A DNA stretch of 64,000 bases from Acanthosepion lycidas (GCA_963932145.1 OZ010586.1:71411365-71475364); one strand, 5' to 3'. Counted from the stretch's first letter, positions 33,030 through 44,213 are shown. Program-made: numbers and translations. Notes: generated by a model not told the origin, from the sequence alone.

Positions 33030-33779
33030 ATTAACATAAAATGGTCTGGGATAATTTTCTTTTCTTTAATATACATAAGACGAAAAGAAATTTGATATGG
33101 TTTTTATATGAGTAATAATTTTTGATGAATTCTGTGGTACATAATTAGGAAAGAAGACTTAGAGAATATAACACTCACAAGGCATATCAAAACCTTTGAA
33201 CTAGCACAAATCAAAACTGTGAGCATGGTTGCCACTCTAGAGATCTCGCAAACAAACAGAGGAAGTCTGTCACATGCTTGGTTTAAGTATAACAAAGACA
33301 TTTGCATGGGCAGCAGAGGGGTGTTTTCAGCTACTTCCACTGGCTGCTGCAATAAATGCATGACAATTGCAGCTGTTTCTCCTTGCTATAACATGGCTCA
33401 TATAGAAAGATGTAGTAATCACACAGTCATGAGAAATAAAAAAAAATCTATTTCCTATGATTTTGTAGAAACAATGGGAACTGTCCTACTGGCTGGAAAT
33501 TTAGAGACTTCCTCCTTTTCATCAGGTCTTTTCCAAGAAGAGCATGTGGAATTGAACAGTTCCAGATATAAAGACCGCAGATAAGTCAACTTACCCAAAT
33601 ATCACTTTCTCATGTTTAATATTGCCTTTTACTGATAGACTTATCACTTGCAAATAATCTATTCATTTACCAACATAAACACAAACCAGAAACATTTTAC
33701 TAACATGCACATTACAAGAACTTTCTTACTGCCCTGAAATTGTACAACAAAATCCTCCCCATAAATCCTTCTGATTATG

Positions 33780-34227
33780 TATATATATGTTATATAGGAA
33801 TAAACTGTTGCTGCTGACACTTGAGTTTGAACATAGATTGCCAGTGAGCAAACACAGGTGATCCCATTATTGAATTTAGTTGATCATGTGATCATAAAGA
33901 AAACCCATAAATAGAAGTATCATGAAGTCTAAACGATCTGCGTTTCTACTCTATCCTCTATTACTATATCGACCACTATTCTCTTACTCTATTCACTATA
34001 CAATTTCTCTATTTGGATCACTATATAGATTACTTGTTGAGCAAGTATTATCGAGCAAGTACTATTAGTGCGAGTGTTATTCGAAGGCATCTGATACCAG
34101 TATTGGTCAACAGCGTTACTATAGTTGTATCTTTGATTACAAAGTCTCTACTACGACAAGCATTGTGGAAGTGACAACGAGTACTTGTTGACATTACAAA
34201 ACTGTCAATGAGTATTCGTTGACATCC

Positions 34228-34230
<3 letters not shown>
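33780..34230 (+). mobile_element. LTR-like fossil A
   Basis: CCATAAATAGAAG (33909) followed by an ..AA.CGATCTG word matches, in order, AATAAATAGAAG..CGGTCAG at 38626-38665. That suggests two related promoter-bearing termini. No retroviral genes were seen nearby and ends were not defined. The segment runs into a (TA)n tract. Confidence 0.25.

Positions 34231-34297
<67 letters not shown>
34226..34297. repeat. (TA)n microsatellite
   Basis: About 70 bases of pure TA, flanked by the LTR-like stretch on the left. Confidence 0.95.
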
Positions 34298-34300
<3 letters not shown>

Positions 34301-34784
34301 AATGTCTCACTTTGTTGTTGTGATGACTATATGTTATGTTTTACTAACTAAAAACAGGAAGCAAGAAAAGTTCATCATACCAAAGTCATTTCTTTCAATT
34401 TAATTTCAGCTGATTTTAGTTGCAAGTGTTCATATCATTATTTGAATGGCTGTTAGTAACAGCACAAATACAAAATAAGTAATAAACACTTGGCAAGATT
34501 TGTACAAGCCTCCTTTCTTCTTAAGGAAGACAATCTGCACAAGAGCTGCTCTATTATTTGAGCTAAGAGACACAATGATATAAAAAAATCACAGCTAACC
34601 AGATATATTTATTTCTTATTTTTTATGACCCTTTTGTGCTGCAGTATATGATATTTTGCTTTTACATACACTGTGACATAAAATCTGCAGGTTCTTTGAG
34701 AAAATGAAATAAAATCAATAAATAAAATAACAAAAAATAACACATTTTTCCATGATGCTAGTAGTAAAGGAACTGGAAATTTTA

Positions 34785-35010
34785 CTTGGACTGCACCTTT
34801 GTGGAACAGAATCCTAGCAGTATGTTTTCCTAATCACTAAAATATTGACCTCTTAGAGTATAGGGTTAACCATTATCTTTTCAGCAAAACCCAATGAAGT
34901 TCACTTCTTGTCTTTTTTTACACTTATACAGCACCACACAATAACTCTCTACTTTGAGTAACTCTTGGGCCTTGTATTGGTTGAACATTAGTATAAAAAA
35001 TGCTATGAGC
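34785..35010 (+). mobile_element. LINE-B: 3' end, eroded
   Basis: It reads TAPLWNRILAVCFP, then YRVNHYLFS, followed by the 3' UTR word ctctactttgagtaactctt and cttgtattggttgaac, as at 27690 and 61300. It is strongly diverged. Confidence 0.65.
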
Positions 35011-35129
35011 TTCTCCAGCATTTTGTTGATGATGTAATACTAGTGACACAATGCCAATTTTGTTCAATATAACTTTTACTGCTTCTCAGCATTTCTCCTG
35101 GATAAGACAATCCAGGTCAATCCATTAAT

Positions 35130-35378
35130 CTCCCCTAAGCATTTACAGATGCTGCCACATCTACTCTGGTGCTTCTGCTATATATTTAGAGATTCTTGAT
35201 AAAATACAAAGAAGAAACTGCAATATTAGTGATCCTGACCTGGTATCTCACCTTCAATCACTTTCCTGCTGCTCTAATGTAGCTTCCTTGTGCCCTTTCT
35301 ATAAATACTTTCATGATAAGTTTTCTGGTGAGCTTTCCTATTTGGTACCGAAACTATGAAATTAAGCACAGTATCTGA
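35130..35378 (+). mobile_element. LINE-A, 5' piece of a split copy
   Basis: It reads CCHIYSGASAIYLEILDKI, then RNCNISDPDLVSHLQSL, ALFINTFMIS and an LVPKL.N-type end at 35340-35360. It stops at gcacagtat (35372). Its continuation starts at 35917. Confidence 0.8.
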
Positions 35379-35379
35379 A

Positions 35380-35910
35380 GATGTTATTGGATATCCAAAA
35401 ATGAATTTTAAAAGCTAAGCAGAGCATTAAGAGACAGAAAAATTTTGTTAGAAACAAAGAAATTAGTATTGAACTGTTATGTGATATCTGTCCTCCTATA
35501 TGGCAGCGAAAACTGGACAATCTCCACAAAGATGAAGAAGGGACTTGAAGCAACAGAAATATAGTTCTACAGAAAGATGCTGAGGATACCATGGACCAAA
35601 CATGTGAGCAACAATAAGATTTTGGAGAAAACAGAAACCAAAAGGAAACTTATACTTAACATCAGAAAGAGGCAGTTGAAATTTCCGGGGTACATAATGA
35701 GGAATGAAGTGTTGATAAAATCTGATACTCACAGGACAGATTGAGGAAAAGAGGGACACAGGAAAGCAGCACGTAACATACTTAATAAGCTTGAGTTTGT
35801 TTTGGGAGAAATAACAAAAAGACAAAACTTATTAAGAGCTACAAGGGGCAGGAAGATATGGAGGGATGTGATTGCCTGTGTCCTGAAGGGACACCGCACA
35901 TAAAAAAGAA
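35380..35910 (+). mobile_element. LINE-C 3' end inserted in LINE-A
   Basis: It contains the LLYGSEN..STKMKKGLEATEI..YRKMLR region (35490-35585), LTGQ-like, KRQNLLRATRGRKIWRDVIACVLKGHRT, then AAAAAAG. It separates two consecutive pieces of one LINE-A, which shows a nested insertion. The duplicated target is not cleanly readable. Confidence 0.8.
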
Positions 35911-35916
35911 GTCTAG

Positions 35917-36220
35917 ATTGGGGGCACGGTTTCACCATTTTACAGTTGAAATAGCCAGATGTAAATGTAAGTTCAATGCTAACAGTTTCTTCTCTCGCAC
36001 TTCTCACTTGTGGAACTCTATCTCAGCTTCTTTCTTTCCAACTTTGATCTTCAAAAATTTAAATGCAATGTCAATGATTATCTTCTGTCTTAACTCCTGT
36101 TCTTTTATTGTTCTTGCTCCCTAATAATTTTTTCTTTTTTCCTATTCTTTCACATTCTTACTAACCCTTTGTGTTTTAGTAGTTTTATTGCATTGCTTGA
36201 GGTGAAATGATAAAAAAAGT
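35917..36220 (+). mobile_element. LINE-A, 3' piece of a split copy
   Basis: It continues the 35130-35378 piece with HHFTVEIARCKCKFNANSFF, then TSHLWNSISA, F.T.IFKNLNAMSMII, the 3' UTR acatt..ccctttgtgttttagtag and the end ggtgaaatgataaaaaaa. Confidence 0.85.
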
Positions 36221-36762
36221 CATTTGACTCTCTCAATTACATATATTGTGTCACAGAAGAATTTGGTGGTAGGGGTCAAATGAAACAATAAACATGGCTA
36301 TATTTTAGCACCAACTATATTTAAATCCAGTATACACAGGTAAGTGTTTTTCTTCTAATTACTACCCACTGACTTTACCTTTACTCCACACACCTGTATT
36401 TAGCTTTAGACATTTTATGACTTCACAAATGAAATAAATTTGGTGTTAGAAGGAAAAAATTATAATTTTATCTCAAATTTTGTAATATTTTACCTAAAAT
36501 TTGTTTTAGCACTGCAATCTAAAAGTTGTGCCTTGAAAATTCAGAAGGAAAGTTAGGAATTAATGATTAGGTATTAATGTAAGCATTACAGATATGGGAG
36601 ATTTTGCGGAAATGCATAGGGGGCCATAAACTTTTTAGTACCTGCCTTGTAAATGAATTTATAATGATCTTACTACTACCGCAATGTAAAGCATTGAAAA
36701 TAAAAGAAATGGATTGTCAGTCATCAGGAATTAACCCAAGTATTACTGATAGAATACGGTTG

Positions 36763-36788
<26 letters not shown>
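36763..36788. repeat. Short (TA)n
   Basis: A TA run directly before the tRNA-SINE head. Confidence 0.8.
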
Positions 36789-36794
<6 letters not shown>

Positions 36795-36795
<1 letters not shown>

Positions 36796-37110
36796 ATGCG
36801 CATGACTGAATGATTAGCGCATTCACTTTCCAACCAAGAGATTTGAGTTTGAATCTCCCTATGGTCAATACATCAGGAAGGTAACTTCTTCATGTTATTG
36901 GTATGGGGAGGCAATCCCAGCATGTAGCACCTTTGGAAAGTGCCTGAAAATCATACCACAGGTTGACCCGCACCTTATGTGTGAAACTGTGTATATGAAA
37001 CTATTTGGGAGCCATCAATGATTGTACTAGCACAAAGTCACAAGTCATCTGGACCAAGGTTTTAAGCGTACTGGTCTAGTTCAGAGTGTTGATCACCCCA
37101 GATAATGTGT
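36795..37110 (+). repeat. tRNA-derived SINE
   Basis: The head has a good tRNA layout: ctgaatgattagcgcattc (A box, 36806) and gagtttgaatctccctatgg (B box, 36845), 39 bases apart. The body continues with ggggaggcaatcccagca and ggttttaagcgtactggtct. The length of about 310 is typical of a SINE. It is a different family from the 5S/tRNA SINE. Confidence 0.7.
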
Positions 37111-37666
37111 TCTCTCTAAAAAACTGTAGCTAAAGTCTTCTCAGCATAAATGCAGTATAAACCACAGGTAGGCTCTGTGGATGTTGAACAAGTCTAAATG
37201 TGCCTGAGCAGGCATCTGCAACATGGATTAGCTAGCTGCTCTAGTAGGTATACTCAGATATGAGCAGCCAGAATTTATATTTTCTGATGTTACTTTCAGG
37301 TCTGATCAAGAAACTCTTTAAAAAATAGCTTTAGATCAAATTATGAAAATTAACTGAATCAATTAATATTTCTTACAAGGAGCCATTAGGAATAATAAAG
37401 ATTTAATATTTCCTTTTCACTTGATGCTATATTTCAAAGTTGTTTAGACAGAAGAAACATGAAAAGCAATTCTGTTTCTACAGCTTCAAATTGAAGTCTT
37501 CAATCAAATCAAAAAAGTGCAATTATGAATGGATCTGATACCGACAATAAAAACACTTTTTTATAATTGGCAATATCACTTAAAATGGCCTTTGTTTCAG
37601 GAACCCTAAAATGAGTATAATCTAATTTTATCAATTTAATTTTCAGTCAAAATAAGAAAATAGATA

Positions 37667-38220
37667 CAAGGTCTGTCTGAAAGATAATGGTACTACTGTC
37701 ACAAACAATTTGAATTCCAAACAAAAAACTACACAATTTCCCCTTCAAAGTCATCCTCTTGGCCCTTAATGCACTTTTCCATCCTTCTCTGCCATGCTTC
37801 TATGCACTGCTGAAAGGATTCTCCATAGATACCCTTCAGCTCTGTCATTACAGCCCTCCTGATGATCTCCATGCCTTCAAAATGGGTTCTCTTGATGGGG
37901 AAAATAAAAATGTTATATGGAGTAAGTATGTGAATAGGGAGGTTGTTCCAGTACAATGATGTTCTTCTCAGCCAGGAACTTATGTATGCTCAGGGTGTTG
38001 TGAGATGGTACATTGTTAGGATGAGTGCAGCCATGATTTGTCCTGCCACAACTCTCATCTCTTCTCACACACTGAGTGAAGCAAAACCACAAGAACTCTT
38101 CTCAGACTTGCTGATTGATCATTTGGCCCTGTGGCAAGAACTCACTATGGTTAATGCCCATAGCTCATACAGCACACCCAGTCCTGTTACTTCTCAGACA
38201 GAACTTGTATTTCTGTAGAG
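37667..38220 (-). mobile_element. Mariner transposon, 3' half (catalytic C-terminus), decayed
   Basis: A TA at 37665-37666 precedes a TIR-like caaggtctgtctgaaagata. The minus strand then gives the transposase end IIRRAVMTELKGIYGESFQQ..EAWQRRMEKCIKGQEDDFEG (37870-37730). Upstream lie FLAEKNIIVLEQPPYS (about 37970) and an AGQIMAALILTMYHL block (about 38010) in the second-aspartate region. The DNA-binding domain is absent and frames are broken. Confidence 0.75.
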
Positions 38221-38479
38221 ATGGGAAGCAACAGCAATTGTTATTGGCATAGAAAACAGGATCAGTTTGAAGTACAGGATATTTCTGTTTACTTAGCACT
38301 AATACTTTAGGGAAAAGCATGTATGTACTTCTACCTGGTCCTTATTCCATCACCAGATGTCTTTACTTCTGAAGTGCAATCAGCTACTTTTGCTTGTCAA
38401 ATAAATGGGGTGCAGGGTAAGAGTGTGATGGAATATTCCATACCTACCTGTCACCCCTCAGGGATAATGCATTTTTTAC

Positions 38480-38960
38480 ACATAATCACCTCTTAAACAA
38501 TCAGCATTTTAGTTTCAGCAAACTAGGTTTTTCATTGGCTGAGACCTTAAAACTGTAGCAAGTTTGAGCAAAAATACCTTTTCCCACATACCGCTTTTGG
38601 AGCTGATTCTGAGACCACAAACTTAATAAATAGAAGCATTTCAATTCGATTCAAACGGTCAGAACTTCAACCCTGGAGAGATGCCAAACAAATCCACGCT
38701 AGCCAAAACTTTGACCTAACTACTCTTTTCGCGTGCTAATTCTTCTGACTCAACAAACAGCATTTCACTCTCTCAGGAATATTACTTACAACATACTAAA
38801 GAAAGTGAATTGATCCACTACTAAACAGTATTTGTAAATCTCAATCCAACATCAAGACAACAACTAAAGGTACACAACTCTTACAAACTTTAAACAAACG
38901 CACACACACACACTAGTGACTGAAACTCCCACAGAAGACATTTTGTAAAATGATAAAACA
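38480..38960 (+). mobile_element. LTR-like fossil B
   Basis: A CATTGGCTGAGA CCAAT-type word (38536), then AATAAATAGAAG (38626), parallels the stretch at 33.8-34.2 kb. No retroviral genes lie near, and terminal dinucleotides and target repeats are not defined. It could equally be an unrelated promoter-bearing repeat. Confidence 0.25.
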
Positions 38961-39365
38961 TCTTGTTTAATTTCATACACAAATCCTAACCACACCTTGA
39001 AACTCAGCATAAACCTTCTACATATTTTATTACAATTGGTCGCACTTGATCAGCAATATCTATCTTGATTGTGTATGTTCAATTGATATAAAAATGAATG
39101 TTATTTGTTAAAACTTTAATCACCTTGTCCTCATTTTTGATTCCTCCTGAAGGTTTTCACCTTCAATGTTCTTATTTTTATATTTGTTGTGGATGAATGT
39201 CTTGTGAACACCTACATTTCTAAGACTTCTGATAACCTAACCTTCTGATACACAAAATACATTCACCAATCTGTAACAAGTGTGTCTATCAATTTCAAAT
39301 ATTTAACAAATGCTGGTGGAGTATATAAAAGTATGTGTAAAACTGGATGAGTTCTGGTGAGGGTA

Positions 39366-39452
39366 CTAAGCTAATAGAATATACTATTAATATACTAAGC
39401 TAATAGAATATACTATTAATATATTAAGCTAATAGAATATACTATTAATATA
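39366..39452. repeat. 29-bp tandem repeat, 3 copies
   Basis: Three consecutive copies of a 29-base unit (taagctaatagaatatacta..) start at 39366, 39395 and 39424. They differ by one base, which points to recent slippage or unequal exchange. Confidence 0.95.
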
Positions 39453-39902
39453 CAATCAAGATCAATAAATATACATTTTTCATGTCATGCATTATTTGGC
39501 AAAGGAAAAATAAAAATATCTATATCCATATATAGAGAGGGTAAAGGATAAGGGGCAAAAGAAAGACATATGTAGAGATAGGCTTTGTTGTATAAAGAGA
39601 CAATATGGCAATGGAAATCAGAAAAGATGAAACAGATGTATAACTTGAGATATATGCAGGGAGTCAAACAAAATGCTGGGGGTGGTCATCTATTAATTTT
39701 CAAAATACGGATATATACCTCCCATTTATTCAGGAGACAAGAGAATGTTTTCAGACTGAGAAACCAACATAAAAGAAAAAAGAAAGAAGGAAGGAAAGGA
39801 GGAGGGAGGAAAAGAAGCTGATATGGTAGGAGGTGAAAACAAAACTAGGTGAAATGACAAAATAAATATACTCATATCTATACATTGTAAAAAGATAAAA
39901 AA

Positions 39903-40255
39903 TTGTTGATTGATTCATTTTCTACAGCTTATCAACCCATCATATGTTATTTAAAACCAGAAAATATATTTTAGATTGAAAAAAATCTTGGGGTGGGAAG
40001 AAAATAATGACTTAATGATACAAGTTACTAATTAACCTATAGCTGGGGAGAGAAGAGGTGGATTCATACCTTTCCCAATTTTGTAAGTGAATAAAACAAA
40101 CCCAACAGAAATTGAAATTCAGCTCTCCAATTAACAATTCCAAGCCATTATCCATTATACCACCCACCAATCAATCAGCTGGTATTCCCAAGTCGTCACC
40201 CATCTAGGTACTGACCAGGCTTGACATTGCTTAACTTTGATGATCATACATTGCC
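39903..40255 (-). repeat. 5S-rRNA/tRNA chimeric SINE, nearly complete
   Basis: The minus strand opens with 5S rRNA-like sequence (40255-40188: gatcatcaaagttaagca.., then agtacctagatgggtgac and ttgggaatacc), spanning the 5S internal A box and C box. A tRNA-like unit (gggtggtataatggataatg A box; B box near 40115) follows. The body comes next (ctctccccagctataggtta near 40045), ending at an inverted ttgttgattgattca near 39903. Two RNA polymerase III promoters in tandem recall the 5S-tRNA design of AmnSINE1-type elements. Confidence 0.75.
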
Positions 40256-40439
40256 CCCCCCCTAAAAAAAAAGGTAAAGAGAGAGAAGAGGGAGGGGGAG
40301 AAGGAGGAAGTTTTCAAATGTTTAATCCTTCCTTTTAATGACATTTATAAATATGAAAAAAAAACTAAATATTCCAAGTGAAATTTGCAGGGAAACAAAT
40401 ATTTATTAAAATGACAAAAATATTTGTATGATATGCAAA

Positions 40440-40965
40440 TCTATATATAAAATTCTGTGACTTTCACCCATCCCTCCATCCGTCTATCACACCCTCTAAA
40501 ATAGCCATATATTGACTGATCAAAACCAAATTCAGCGGGTGAATTGCAAACAATTGGTTTTACTAGGATATGTAGCTTAGTACAATAAATTTTCATTAAT
40601 ATTTTGGGAAAAATTAAGTTTTATTATTTAACATGCAAAACACTCCCACTATTTTAAAAACAATTTAATGATTAAAATAACAAATATTTATTTAATAAAA
40701 ATGCAATATTATTTTTTGCAAATCTTTTTTGATATGCAAGAATCCAGTTTCCAATTTTTCCTGCATTTGCAAGAACTACAAAACAAATCACAAGAGCAAA
40801 TGATTAAAAAAGTTGGAATTTGGTGCCAGAAAGAAATATTTATGCATGGTCAGTTACATGTTGCATGCTCAAGAGTAAGAAATCCTAAGAATTTTTTGTT
40901 TACTGTTAAAAAGGAAAAATGGTAAAAAGAAATTTTCTTAAAAAATATTGTTTACCATGAAGTCC
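40440..40965 (+). mobile_element. Helitron, deleted: 5' end plus helicase C-terminus
   Basis: The 5' end TCTATATATAAAATTCTGTG begins at 40440 after A, followed by CCATCC/CCGTC-rich sequence, as in many animal Helitrons. An open stretch at 40820-40920 reads KVGIWCQKEIFMHGQLHVAC, then SRVRNPKNF. After a frame change comes NIVYHEVL and a stop at about 40963. These are the terminal motifs of the Pif1-like helicase of Helitrons. Rep and most of the helicase are missing. The 3' hairpin/CTRR end was not found. Confidence 0.75.
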
Positions 40966-40969
40966 TATA

Positions 40970-41685
40970 AAATCAAATGAAATTAAAGAAATTATTAAAC
41001 CCCAAAGTAGGTTTTTTTGTCAAAGTTTTTTTTATCAGCTTATTCAAATTTCATTGATTATTCTGAGAAATTGAATGAAATATAGGGTTTGTAAATCTCA
41101 ACAAAAAATGTTAGCCATAACTTCAACAATACTAAATACTGTGAAGATTTCAACATGCATCAGGTTATTGCAAAAATATTCTAGTTGTACAAATCACAAT
41201 ATAAGCCTAGCACAAAATTGCACACCACAAACTATCAAGGCAGGTTAACTGTTTTTTCAAAATACAAATCTGTTTTCTCTTAGAATATGACAGTTTATTT
41301 AAAACAAATGTTTTCTTTAACAACAAGGGAATTTTAACAACTTTCTTTAAGTTCATATAAATCAGTTTCTCAACAAAAAAAAATTTCTTACTCAAGTTCA
41401 AAATTCAAAATGTTTTAGGTTCAAAGGTTGAAAGCTGAAATTCAAAGGGTGAGTTGGGAAGAAAAGGTTGACCTACCTCATGCAAAGTTGTTTTTCTGGG
41501 TCCTTTTAAAAAATAATCAGATTTTGTGAATGGGAGTCATCAAATCTGAGATAAATTCTCACAGGTTAATAAAAGACATTTCAATGAGATAAACTCATAT
41601 GTTTATGAGGGTCATTCATATCTGAGATAAAACTAATATGTTTATAAAAAAACATACAAAAAAATTGCATATCTGGTTTTAAAGA
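40970..41685. other. AT-rich stretch, possibly Helitron 3' part
   Basis: It follows the helicase stop, but no hairpin with a CTRR end could be recognised. Bases 41515-41650 contain two similar blocks (atctgagataaattctcaca and atctgagataaaactaatat). No gene was seen. Confidence 0.35.
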
Positions 41686-41689
41686 TTCT

Positions 41690-42160
41690 TCTTTTTCTTC
41701 TTCTTTAACAGCAACAGTAATAGTAGAAGACTTTTATCATCCCAGGTCACAGTTCAAAGCTTTCTTGCCTGAGTGGTTTGTTTCCTTTTTCAGTATCATC
41801 AGTAGTGAACTTTACATGTTGATATAGTCAATCCTTTCTGCCAAAATCACAGCTTCCTCATGCCCCTGTGGATTTTTTTCCTTTTTTAGCAGCAGCAGAC
41901 TTTACACACTGAGACAGTGAGTCCTTTCTCCCTGATGACAGCCTTTCACCTGTGTGTGGTCTAATCATGTTTCACCTTTCAGGAAAAAATTCTCCTCTTA
42001 TAGCAAATATGATCTTTTGACCTTTCAGTAAAAAATTAACTTCTTATATAGCAAGCATGTAGATCAAAACTGGCTCATAAACTAACTCCTTAGATGGCCT
42101 TTATTTTTATCCCCATTGGTTTCAAATTTGATAATCATTATCCAATCAAATTGTGCCCAT
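41690..42160 (-). repeat. Imperfect 90-100-bp tandem repeats, LTR-like context
   Basis: On the minus strand, paired blocks recur: gaaaggactcactgtctcag and gaaaggattgactatatcaa, each followed by a gtgtaaagtctgctgctgct or atgtaaagttcactactgat word. Another pair is ctataagaggagaatttttt and atataagaagttaatttttt. CCAAT-type words lie near 42110-42150. A promoter-bearing repeat is plausible. No protein motif was found. Confidence 0.35.
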
Positions 42161-42164
42161 TTTC

Positions 42165-42840
42165 AATTCAAATTTGACTGTTTTCTTCACACACACACAC
42201 AAACACTGTAAAATTTTGCCATTGAAAGTTTAAACTGTCTGGTTTCATTTTGGTGGTTTTTATAACTTGGAGAACTTTTTTTATTTCAAATCTTTACACA
42301 TCAATCTTGATTCATATCTTTTTATAAAGTGACAAGTTTCATTTTGGTGATTTCTTTTTCAAAGAAAACCTGTTAGCAACATTCTTAAATAGTTTTCATA
42401 TTAACTTTTACAGAGTCCCAACATTATATTTATTTTTTCTTATACAATTTTAATATTATCGATTAAAAAAAAAAAAAGTAAAAAAAAGTAAAGACATAGA
42501 GATAGGTTTGTTGATTGGGTAACAAGAGAGAATAAGTGAAAGATTGAAAGGAAAGTAAGGAGGTAAAACTTGTGATATTTAAAAATTATTTATGGAGAGA
42601 AGAGTAAAAGAAGGCTGAAAGAGAGGATGCAGTAAAAATATTTGGGCATTTCTCATTCCTTTTTATGAATAAAATTATTCCATGGTTGTATAACATTTAC
42701 ATAAAAACATGGACAGTCAATGAGCATTGCAAGGGATTATGGAGAGAATAAGGAGATACACGTAAAAGTAAGAGAAGGGAACAAAATAATGGATAATCTT
42801 TGTTGTCAACATCAGTGGAATTTCCGCTAAGGAGAAAAAT
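42165..42840. other. AT-rich stretch without recognised features
   Basis: A short (CA)n lies at 42190-42202 and an A-rich run at 42465-42490. No gene or known repeat was seen. Confidence 0.4.
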
Positions 42841-42844
42841 TTGG

Positions 42845-43045
42845 TTCCAAAGTGCAATTTTCTTTTTTTTTTCTTTTTCTTTCCAAAGTGTAATTTTCTT
42901 CTTTTTTCTTTTTCTTTCCAAAGTGTAATTTTCTTTCTTTTTTTTTCTTTTTCTTTCCAAAGTGTAATTTTCTTTTTTTTTTCTTTTTCTTTCCAAAGTG
43001 TAATTTTCTTTTTTTTTTCTTTTTCTTTCCAATGTGTAATTTTCT
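42845..43045. repeat. About 40-bp minisatellite joined to the LINE-A 3' tail
   Basis: Six copies of ccaaagtgtaattttctt followed by T/C-rich filler, unit length 37-42, sit exactly at the 3' end of the minus-strand LINE-A. The open frames rich in KKKK or FFFF are products of the repeat. Confidence 0.9.
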
Positions 43046-44080
43046 TTCTTTTTTTATCATTTTACTCCAAGCAAGGCAATGAAACCACAAAGAAGCAAGA
43101 TGTTACATGGAGTGAAAGAAACAGAGAGAACGATAAAAGAACAGAATTCAAGGAGACAGAAAATGATTGATATTCATTTAAATCTTTGAAGATCGTAGTT
43201 GACAGAAAAGAATGAAGCCAGAAGAGAGTTTCACAAGAGAAGAAATTATTAGCATAAAACCTATGGTTAATGTGAAATCCTGAAACCTAGCTACCAATTA
43301 AGCATGAAGCTTAAATTCCTGAAGTTCAGATACCAAAGTTCATCAGAATAATTATCATGAAATTATTTATGGAAGAGGCAAAGGGAAGTTATGTTATGGT
43401 GATGGGAAAATGACTTAAGCTGAGATGTCAGGTCATGACTGATAATATTGCCGATTCTTCTTTGGATCAAGTCAAGAACTTCTACACACACAGCAAATGC
43501 ACAAGACCATATATCACGACAATAGTTGATGCACAGATGAATGGTATACTTATAAATGTGAAAGACAGATTCTGGCAAGAAAAACTGCCCAGCATGACAC
43601 AGTGAACTGACTTTCATAGCAGCAGATCTAGCAACTGATTCAATATAGTCATTATATGATATATCAGTGAAAAACATGCGACCAAAAAGATGCAGTTTGT
43701 TGCTCTCCTGGAGGTTAGCATCAGCTATATTGATGGAAGGCAAAAAAGGTTTTTTAAGATCATTAAAAAAGAGAAATTTTGTTTTGGAGGGGTTAAATTT
43801 AACAAGCCATTTCTAGCTCTATTTAGCAATGGGTCATTTTTGAAATCAGCTGCCAATTTGATTTTATCAAAACTAAAGTAAGTTGTCTCATCAGCATAGA
43901 TACCAAGTTGTGAACTGATGATATCAGGAAGGTTGTTGATGAAAATAAGGAACAGAGTGGGTCCAAGAATAAGGACCTTGGTGTGCCGATATTAATACAA
44001 AATGATGTAGAGTAGTGGCCTTTCAAGACAATTTTTTTAATGAAGTCAAAGAAACAACTAAAAAAACCATAACCTTTCAA
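43045..44080 (-). mobile_element. LINE-A: longest copy (RT active site to 3' end)
   Basis: From 44080 the minus strand reads LDPLCSLFSSTT, a YADE box (for YADD, near 43895), KWLVKFNPSKTKF, then an open run PSINIADANLQESNKLHLFG, RMFFTDISYNDYIESVA and IWSCAFAVCVEVLDLIQRR, ending ITSLCLFHK (43363). Beyond lie the LWNS-type block and the 3' UTR. It is the best guide to the family. One long frame survives, but the protein is truncated and shifted. Confidence 0.88.
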
Positions 44081-44213
44081 CTTGTTACTTACCTCTTTTG
44101 TATTCCCTTTGAGTTGCTAAGAAAGTAACATTAAAAAAAGTTAATTGTTAGTAGTTAAATGACTAACAAAAATACTAGTATCAGATTGAAATTTTGTAGT
44201 TCAAGAAGATAAA

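Noticed and set aside
33219-33584. 121-codon + strand frame
   Set aside because: No family motif, and part of it overlaps repeat-like sequence (ctgctgcaataaatgc, echoed at 32945). Not called as a gene.
36800-36870. A genuine tRNA gene
   Set aside because: A and B boxes are good, but the acceptor and anticodon arms do not pair and a SINE body follows.
40188-40255. A genuine 5S rRNA gene
   Set aside because: Only part of 5S is present, with several changes, and it runs directly into a tRNA-like SINE head.
41690-42060. C2H2 zinc-finger gene fragment suggested by the about 90-base periodicity
   Set aside because: No frame gives paired Cys and His at finger spacing or an HTGEKPY-type linker.
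42697-43170. KKKKENY and FFFFSFSFQSV frames as repeat proteins
   Set aside because: They are products of the 40-base minisatellite at the LINE-A tail.
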